From Aquila chrysaetos chrysaetos (taxonomy: Eukaryota > Chordata > Aves > Accipitriformes > Accipitridae): DNA of 64,000 bases. Within the stretch, counting starts at the first letter, position 1. Each line of letters starts with the position of its first letter. The stretch spans positions 22,962,234 through 23,026,233 of the forward strand of contig NC_044014.1 in the NCBI RefSeq assembly GCF_900496995.4. Direction: 5' to 3'. The notes under the pieces are model-generated. The model had not been told where the DNA came from and ran no database searches. It saw only the letters and a list, made by a program, of their open reading frames with translations. Shown here piece after piece: positions 55,878-64,000 of the stretch. Position numbers and translations under genes: made by a program.

Positions 55878-57857
55878 TTCCAACACATTAAAATTCTCAC
55901 ACTTAAAATACCCCCAAAACATAAGTTTTTAAAAAGTTCAAGAGTTCCAAATATAAGTTCCTGATAAACAGAAGAAAGAGGGTAAATGAGAAATCACAAG
56001 CAAGATGATGTTCAAATCCTCAAGCAGAAAATACTCTCTTCCCACCTTCCTTTGGCCTCCAACCTTTAATTCCTTGTAATAACCATGGTCTCCTGGGCCC
56101 CTCTGCACTGTAGCCTAGAATTCAGACACCAGAGTGATTGTGCAAACTAGAGGGGAAGTCCTGAAAAAATGCTCGTTGGAACAAGTTGCAGCTCACGTAT
56201 ATCGGGGTGGCTCATCAAGTCTCATCCAACCCTCAATTAAGTGACACTGCTTTGCACACAAATGTAGCTTCCTATAACAACAGGACTCTTCTCATTGTCA
56301 CCCTTTGGGGAGGGAATGGAAACATGGAAATCCGGTGCTGCATAACCTCTCTTGGTGACTGGCAGTTTCATGAGATGGGGTGAGCAGTTCTCACAGCCCA
56401 TGACCCCGCTTCCCAAACATGCGCTACCACTGTTCAATTCATACTGGCTGTGGGCTCAGCAGACTGCTCCACGAACTAAAATTAACACACCTAACGGGGA
56501 AAAAAAATAGTCAGGGGAATAATTTTCTACCAGATGCGAGCTGCACCAGAAACAAGGAGGCAGTAACACAGCTGGAGGGAAAGTAAGCCCTCCTCTCAAC
56601 CGCAGTAAGCCATTATATTGTCTCAGTTGCTCGTGAAATCTCAGTTTAGGCTGCAAGTTACTGAACTTGTTTGAGGCTTCCCATACTGAACATGTACTTG
56701 TAGCTAACACTTCAAACCTTACAGCACCAGGCTTTATTTGCCTTAGTGCTATGGGGAAACTGGCATTTTACTTCCTGAGAGGGATTTAACAGATGGAAAA
56801 CAGCTCTAAGAGCAAGTGATCCAACCAAGAAATTTAAGGCATTAATGATACATTCATCTCGACTCTTAAGAAGCTGCACAGCACATTGCTGGGAGTAAGC
56901 ATAAGCTGCCTTGTTTTATGTTCAGAGAGAACAAGCAGTAATGCCACACTGCAGTCAGAGCCTCTGAAACAAAAACACAGCAAAAAGCAGAGCTGGGGAG
57001 AAAAGAGGGCTTTATCTCCTCTGCCTCCTTACCCATTCTCACTGAGCCAACATCACAACCTCCATGCAGCCAAGAGCTTCTGCACATCTCCACTCTCCAG
57101 CTACATTCCCAATGAAAGTTTTACCAAGAGTGTCACAGCACTACTGCAGACCTTGGCCTTTCTGACAATAGCCCCCCAACTTGCAACTGTAAGCAATACA
57201 GCTACTCAGCTACTAAGGTGTATTTAGACTCTGCTTCTTGAAGTACTCTGACTAGTGGCCTCAACAGGAGTGGAAGGAAGAGGAAGGTAGGAATTTATTG
57301 CAAGGTGAAACCATAAAAGAAGGAAACAGAAGAGGAACCCTGTCACACTGCAACTGTGAACTTGAAATGTCAGATGGGGGTGGGGATTACAGCCAGAGGG
57401 TTCAAATCAGTTGTTGCTCTTACAGTAACTAGCCAAAGGCAAGTTACAATACTTGCCATTTCACAGGTATCCCAATTAAACTGGCTGAAAAAGTGGGAGG
57501 TTAAGATACAGGAAAGTGATTTCTCTTTCTTCTACTAGGTGGGCAGGAAACCAAAATGAAAAAAATCACTGCCAGCCTTTTAAAATAAGACCATAGAAAA
57601 TATAAGTCTTGGAGATCACCCTAGTGGTGCCAATAACACCAGCTAAAGGATGGTTCCAAATTAGGGGCCTAAACCAGAATTAGAAATAAAAGGGGGAAAC
57701 ATCCAACCATTCGCCCACATCCCCACACTGGAGCTGCCTGCCTCGCAATGGGCTAGGGGAGGTAGCAGTCCAGGCAGGCTTGACATCCATAATGTCCACA
57801 TGCCCATCCGAGCCATTCTGGTGAGCAGATGGTTTATGAATTCCAAAGGAAACGTTC

Positions 57858-60800
57858 TCAGTCACTTTCAAACTTGACAGAATTGACTTGGGTCGATATA
57901 GTGCCCCCACGGTAGCTGCCTCGTTTTTTCTTTGTCTTCTCATGGCGGAAAGATTTGCCTTTAGTGAATTTCAGGATATTGTTAGCCTTCTCACCCCAGT
58001 CACCAGCTGCTCCTTTCTGTGAGGGATGAAGGGGGAGAGGAAAAAGAAATTCAGGTCAGTACCCAAGAGAGCAAAGACAATGCTTTGCACTTCATCCCAC
58101 CCAGCAAACACCAGTGCATTAACACTGGAGCTGATACGGCTCTCCCACACGCCTCCTGCCAGTGCACACACACTTCCTAACAGCACCTCCTGGTGGAAAA
58201 AGTTCCCACCAAAAAGACTGCCCACAAACACACCAAGGCTGCTCTGCCAACGGGCATTTGTGGAGGCCAAGTGTTACCACTCTGGGCACTACCTAGCCCT
58301 ACCTTTGCTTCAAACGAGTTATCAGCAACACGGGCATCCAGCTCAATCTCTTCTTCCCTTACGCGGCGGAATGGAGAGGCTGGCTGTTAAAGAGAAAGAA
58401 AACAAGGTACAGGAAGCGCATGATACTCCCTTAGTGACAACCTCCTTCCCTCCTTGCCCTGCAAATACGGAGCCATGTTCACATCACCTCAACTTTTACG
58501 TGTTTCTCAGATTCATAATTCTTTCCCTTCTTCAGATCAGGCAGCTCAGGGATGCTCCTGTGCAAGCATATCCTATCAACCTTTGCCAGAATAATACTGT
58601 GCATGTATGTGCACTCCCTAGGGTTCTCCACACAAGGTTCAAGTGCTCAAGGAGGGAGCAAAAATACAAATAATCCTGTGGGCTCAACCTTCCCCCCAAA
58701 AAGCCTACTTGTTCAGGAGGCAGAGATGCCTCTCTCACCAGTCACCGCAGTCCACCCGCACTCACCTGTTTCACCTTGGGAACTGTGTGTGGTGTTTTGG
58801 CTTTGATCTTTGCCTTTTTACTGTGTGGTGTCTCTGGCGCCTGAACATCTTCCCTCTTCTGTTTCTTCCCGACTGTGCCTGTTAGATGTACAGCAGGAAA
58901 ACTTCAAAGGGAGTAATTGCAGCATTGGGAAAGGTAACGGCATCTCTCCCCCAGAATGCAAACCCAGTGTTGACACAGGTGTGAGAATCAGTCCCTGCAT
59001 TACCTCACCCAGAAAACAGACTGCTGTAACAGACACTAATAGCCATCACGCATCAGCAAGGATTTTGCCATCCTATCCTAATGGATAAAGATAATTTTGT
59101 GGAATAGGGTACCTCTGTATTAATGATTTAGTGCACTTGAGAAAGTTCTGTTGGTTAAAATTTGCCAGTTCTTGGGAGTCACACAGTATGCACTTGCACA
59201 CATCACTAGGGCATTCAAAGTCGTTCTCCTGAAGGGATAAAGACTGAGATTGTGCATTGGGGTGTCATCTATGGTGTCACACTCAACTCAAAGTCCTCCA
59301 GCAGTCTGCCTTGCTATCACCAACAATCTTGTCCATGCACAGATGGCAACTGGCAACAACTGTACAGGAAAGTACTTCATGTTACCACAAATTCCACTGC
59401 CAGCAGATAGGCAATACAGACAAAAAGGATCACAACAAATTAAAAACTAGCCCTTCCCTCTCAGTACTGCACCAGATGGCATAATCTAGTAGCACACAGA
59501 GATTAGACTGAATATTGTTTAGGAAAGGCTTCCATCCAATGCTTAGCTCAGTAACATTGCCTGACAGACCCACCTCCCAGACTGTAGGTAATACCTCCAT
59601 TGACTTTTCCAGTCTCTTCTTCAGAGCTGCTTTCACTGCTGCTACTGCTGCCACCAGCTGGCTTAGACTTCAGGTTGTTTGCTACTGGTGTGGATGCTTT
59701 TGCTTTCTCTGTGGTGGCAGTGGTCTTAGAACTGTTCTGTGCCCCTTTCCCTGCCTTTTTGGGCTTCTCATCCTCTTCGCTGGAACTATCAGATGAGCTG
59801 CTACTACTAGTAGAAGCAGCTGCCTTCTTCCCCACAGTTGCTTTTGCTGCCCCTGTAGATTTGGTGGCTGGTTTCACTGCTGGTTTCTTTTCTTCTTCTT
59901 CACTGCTCGAGCTATCAGAGTCAGAAGTGCCTGCTTTGGGAGCTGGGGCAGAAGGTTTGGACACTGGCTTACCCACTCTGCCAACTAATTTAGCTGGAAT
60001 GCCTTTTTTCTTCTTCTCATCCTCAGAGCTGCTGGAGCTGCTATCTGAATCAGAGCTACTTTGTGCTTTCTTTGTGGCAGCTTGTGACTTCTTTGTTGCA
60101 GCGGTTGTTCCTTTAGTTGTGGGCTTCACAGGGGCCTTCTTGTCAGAGCTATCAGAATCTACAGTGGAGAGGAAAATAATAATCAAGGCTAAGCCCCATT
60201 CCTTCAACATGAAGCTAACACACAGATTCAATATTGATGCACAGTGCACTTCATTAGCTGCTTGAAACAACACTGCAATGGGTCTTCCTGTCCAACTACA
60301 CCCTCATACCCTGCCTAGAAACACAGAGGTCTGAGCAAGCACAACATGCATGTGGAAATTCCCATTTTTTTTCCTACCCCAGTACCTGAGCTGTCTGAGG
60401 AGGAACTGGAGTCTTTCTTTGCTTGTCCAGGCTTGACAGCTACTTTTGCTGGTTTGGAAGTATTCTTTATCACAGGTTGTTTAGCTGGGAGCTTACTCCC
60501 TACCTTCTTCTTGGCATCTTCAGAGCTGGAATCTAAATATTAAAAAAGGATGTTAAGTTAATAAGCTTCTAGTGCAAGTTACTTTAGCAATAACATGTAT
60601 GTAACTCATGGGGAAGTGAAAAGCAAAATGGGTTGTGGCCCAAGGCTGAGCCGCTAGATAACTGGCAACAAGCATCATTTGACAAACACTTGAATGGTCA
60701 GGGGACGGCATCCATCTTTCCACATATGTTCTTTGTTGGGAGGAAGTGGAAACAAGCAGTTTAAGATCTTCACTAATGCATGCACAAGGAAGCAGGTATT

Positions 60801-63800
60801 TGGAGAATAACATAGGAGAAGACCTACAGAATAAGGGACTGGAGAAAGTACAGGTATCACCAAGAACAAACTCAGGGATAAGAAACATCAAGAGCAGAAG
60901 CTATGTGGTAAAGATCAAAGAACAGGCAAGAAATTAGGAGATAAAATTGACAAAGCAGGGAAAGTGAGGCAGCAACAGCACAGTATCTCATTTTAGCTTT
61001 CTACTTCCTGCATCAGATGTGTTTTGCAGCAGTCTGCGGATGGACTGGAGAACCCTGTGTACAAATATGCCTTTGTATTGTGTGTCACAGCAATGTGGAA
61101 TGCTAAGCCCTATCTATTCCAACATTTCTGAAACACTTCAATAACAGCAGTCAAAATCTTGTCCCTTTGTGAGAAACTAGTAACAAAACCAGAAAACACC
61201 GAACTCAGGCCACTTGTTGAAGGGTCACACAGTCTAGTGCTAGCTGTCTGCAGATAAGACAGGTAGCTGCCACCCACAGTTCCTGCCATGGCACCAGAAA
61301 TGTTGAGATATACAACAGGAATACCTTGAATTTGGAGGGGGAATGTAGCACATAAGGAACTTACACAAGAAATACAGCATTGCAAACCTTAAACCTGATC
61401 AACAGATGACACAAAGCACACTGCCCCTAGGGCCACATTAGGAGAAGGCATCTTTTGAGTCTATTTTGAACTTGGTACGGTGATAATGTTTTTTATCTTG
61501 GAAACTTCTCCCCAGCACAATGGGATAACAGAAACCAAAAATCTTAAGACACAGATCCTCAAGAAGTATAACCACTAACATTTCTGGAGAAATCTGATAC
61601 ATGTGATGGCCCACCCATTCCATCCAGCAACATGCAGACCTTTTGGCACTTGCCAATGGTCTCATTGGTGTCTCAAGGTCAGACTCCACTCTGCAATAGC
61701 AGGCTGCTGTTTTTTGATTTCACATCTTGTTAGCTATGGAGACTGCAAAGCTTTCAAGCTCCTATGCTAAGGATCTTAGCAGATACACCACTATACAGCA
61801 ACCTGGCCAATAAAAAAATTAACACAAAACTCCCAAAACTTTATTTCTTGAATTACCTGAGTCACTGTCAGAATTGCATTCAGCCTTCTTGGTAGTCACA
61901 GTTTTGTTTTGGGGGCCAGGCATTGTTTTAGATACTACTGCTTTGCCTGTAAAAGCAAGTTTAAAATTAACAGGCCACATCCACACCAAACCTTTGTCCC
62001 AAGACCCAAACCTTTCCAGATGTGAAAAAAAACTCCTCAGTGTACCAGCCATTCAGCCAGCACATCAGAAGCCAAGCAAGGATCTGGCCAGCTGCAGTAA
62101 TGGGCCTGGCTTATTCCTGCTAAACTAGATCCTGACAACTTTTCAAACCAACACGTGCAAAGCAATCCAACCTGTGCACAGTTTGGATCCACAGATTGTA
62201 CACAATGTTGTTTGGGACACCTTCAAATTACTCAAAACTTCCAGAGAAGCAAATAGGAACATAGACCAAAGTCAAATGGCTTCTTCAAGGAAATCAAGGC
62301 ATTGCCAAAACATTTTCCGCACCATGTAGTACTTCCTCTGCAGCCTCCTCTCCTCACAACTTACCTGCTCCTCCCTTTGGGGGCACCTGCTCTGCCTCAT
62401 CACTACTGTCTGAAGAGTCACTGCTCTCAGCCTTTTTTGCAGGAGCCTTGGCAAGGCCCTTCTTTGTCTGCGTAGCTTGAGGAGGTGGTACAGCACTGTA
62501 CTGACCTATGAAGACAGACACAGCATTCAGGTGCCTGCATGATAATGCAAGCAGCACATCAAGACATTTGCTGTAGTTAGCATAAAGCACTTCTGCAATC
62601 TGGTTCCGTTCATTCCCCTTCTGTAGCTACAAAGATGCTAGTTTATAATTTGAAAGGTTATTCCCACCCCACTGCTACCTCCTGTTTCTACTCTCAGTTT
62701 AACTTTCCTCTTTGGATTCAGCTGACCCAACCATCTCTGCAAAAGTTTTCTCTGCACTTATAGAATGGGAGCTTGCGTTGCCAAACTTTTTCAGAAAAAA
62801 ACAGAGATGTCAATTGTTGATTGTTTTCATTTACTGCTGTCATGACTTAACCCCAGCCAGCAACTAAGCACCGCGCAGCCGCTCACTCACTTCCACTGCC
62901 CCCACAGTGGGATGGAGAAAAGAATTGGGGAAAAAAAGTAAAACTCATGGGTTGAAGTAAGGACAGTTTAATAGAACAGAAAGGAAGAAACTAATAATGA
63001 TAATAATAACAATAATAAAATGACAATACTAATAATAAAAGAATTGGAATATACAAAACAAGTGATGCACAATGCAATTGCTTGCCACTCACCAACCGAT
63101 GACCCATTGGTTCCCAAGCAGCAATCCCCCCCAGGCCAACTCCCCCCAGTTTATACACTGGACGTGATGTCCCATGGTATGGAATATCCCTTTGGCCAGT
63201 TTGGGTCAGCTCTCCTGGCTGTGTCCCCCTCCCAGCTTCCTGAGCCCCTCCAACCTTCTTGCTGGCTGGGCATGAGAATCTGAAAAATCCTTGCCTTAGT
63301 GTAAACACTACTTAGCAACAACTGAAAGCATCAGTGTGTTATCAACATTATTCTCATGCTAAATCCAAAACATAACACTATACCAGCTACTAAAAAGAGA
63401 ATTAGCTCTATCCCAGCTGAAACCAGGACAACTGCCTTCTCAAATCTTCTGGTTACAGAATCAGACTGGATTTCAATGCTTGATCCTCCACTCAGATCAG
63501 CTCTCTACTGGAATTCTAAAAGCACTATGAACAGAGACCCATTTAGCCCATCAGCTGGATTGCAACTGAACAGCCCTGGATACTTCACAAAGAACCTAAA
63601 AAAGCTTAAACTGCTGCAGTTACAGAATAACCAAACCACTGGCAAATTACTTCCCAAATCCTGGCAGACGGGAAAACTGCAAGAAAAATGAACTTAAAGG
63701 CTACCTGAATAGAAGACGTGGAGCAAACCAAGCAGAGTCTGTCACAATCTGTCTCACTCCCCATCACTTGCTGAGGGAGGAGCTGAAGTAAGCTTAGCCC

Positions 63801-64000
63801 CAACAGCACACATGAAAACAGCTGCGGTATTTCGGGTTCACGATACCACCACCAGCACCACCTGGAACTTTGCATGCAGCAAGACTTGCTTGTGCACTGC
63901 ACATGGTTCTCCCGGGACAGTGGGACTAGCAGAAAGCATCCTCCCAGGTAGCAGCAATGGTATTTAGTACTTACCAGACTTCGTTTTTTGTTTTGCAGGT
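57858..64000 (-). CDS. NOLC1: Nucleolar and coiled-body phosphoprotein 1, 3' part (NOLC1/Nopp140)
   Basis: Eight coding exons on the minus strand: 64000-63975 (cut by the window edge), 62505-62365, 61946-61857, 60532-60386, 60158-59595, 58878-58766, 58383-58303 and 58016-57858, with matching phases. NOLC1 shuttles between nucleolus and Cajal bodies, binds box C/D and H/ACA snoRNPs and is heavily phosphorylated by CK2. The product shows alternating acidic serine clusters ([30 protein letters not shown]) and basic Lys/Pro/Ala linkers, the Nopp140 repeat pattern. The conserved C-terminal domain (SRP40_C type) reads [25 protein letters not shown], then [38 protein letters not shown], ending VKFESD. 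The N-terminal LisH-containing part lies outside the window. Shadow frames opposite the large exon (59600-60265) are an effect of the repetitive serine codons. Confidence 0.96.
62838..63430 (-). mobile_element. Solo LTR of an avian endogenous retrovirus (ERVL-like)
   Basis: The 593-bp element reads TGTC...GACA at its ends and is flanked by an exact 5-bp direct repeat ACTGC (62833-62837 and 63431-63435). Five bases is the duplication length usual for ERVL-type insertions. On the minus strand a TATAAA box lies at 63150-63155 and an ATTAAA poly(A)-type signal at 62967-62972. The sequence resembles the LTR beginning TGTCCTGGTTTCAGCTGGGA that I recall from many bird genomes; the family name was not verified. 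No internal viral genes are present, so it is a recombination remnant. Confidence 0.9.
62991..63046. repeat. (AAT)n-like simple repeat inside the LTR
   Basis: Imperfect AAT/AATGAT/AACAAT units. Equivalent runs are typical of this LTR type, so the repeat probably arose within the element. Confidence 0.8.

Larger units (their letters stand above)
62506..63974 (-). other. NOLC1: NOLC1 intron holding a solo LTR
   Basis: The intron is bounded by donor GTCTG|GTAAGTA and acceptor CATAG|GTCAG. The LTR at 62838-63430 fills 40 percent of it, in the same orientation as NOLC1. Confidence 0.85.

Noticed and set aside
57390-57420. GGGTTCAAATC resembling a tRNA B box
   Set aside because: No A box at the proper distance and no cloverleaf could be drawn.
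59600-60265. 221-codon plus-strand frame opposite NOLC1
   Set aside because: It is the complement of NOLC1 serine/glutamate/lysine repeats, giving leucine/phenylalanine-rich shadow protein. The minus-strand reading matches NOLC1.

Overview
This is vertebrate nuclear DNA, almost certainly from a bird. The evidence is spliced genes with GT-AG introns, CpG islands, CR1 LINE fragments that end in the avian-type ATTCTATGATTCT tail, and a solo endogenous-retrovirus LTR of a type I recall as common in neognath birds. Four protein-coding genes can be read exon by exon, and their reading frames join without a break. In order they are PITX3 (+), an ELOVL3-position fatty-acid elongase (-), a UGT8-like ceramide-galactosyltransferase paralogue (-) and the 3' part of NOLC1 (-). 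The neighbourhood PITX3-ELOVL3-NOLC1 matches human 10q24.32, with the UGT gene added between ELOVL3 and NOLC1.

Layout. 1-5.6 kb: PITX3 upstream DNA with no recognisable coding sequence. 5.6-13.3 kb: PITX3, three coding exons and a 3' UTR. 13.3-19.2 kb: space between the convergent PITX3 and ELOVL3 3' ends, holding an old antisense CR1 copy (about 15.84-16.52 kb) and a CpG island with no gene assigned to it (about 16.87-17.45 kb). 19.2-25.2 kb: ELOVL3, four coding exons, whose promoter CpG island contains a perfect 46-bp inverted repeat. 25.2-40.3 kb: 15 kb with no detectable gene and a short CR1 3' fragment. 40.3-54.4 kb: the UGT8-like gene, five coding exons, with a probable non-coding first exon in a CpG island near 54.3 kb and a CR1 copy next to the exon 1 splice donor. 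54.8-64 kb: NOLC1 3' UTR and the last eight coding exons (the first of these cut by the window edge), with a solo LTR in one intron.

How the genes relate. PITX3 is a developmental transcription factor and NOLC1 is a nucleolar/Cajal-body phosphoprotein; neither is tied to the others by pathway. The elongase (long and very-long-chain acyl-CoA) and the UGT8-like enzyme (family reaction: UDP-galactose + ceramide to galactosylceramide) act in neighbouring steps of lipid metabolism, are on the same strand and both carry dilysine-type ER-retention ends. A functional link is possible but is inference. No CRISPR array, operon, tRNA, rRNA or prokaryote-type element was found.
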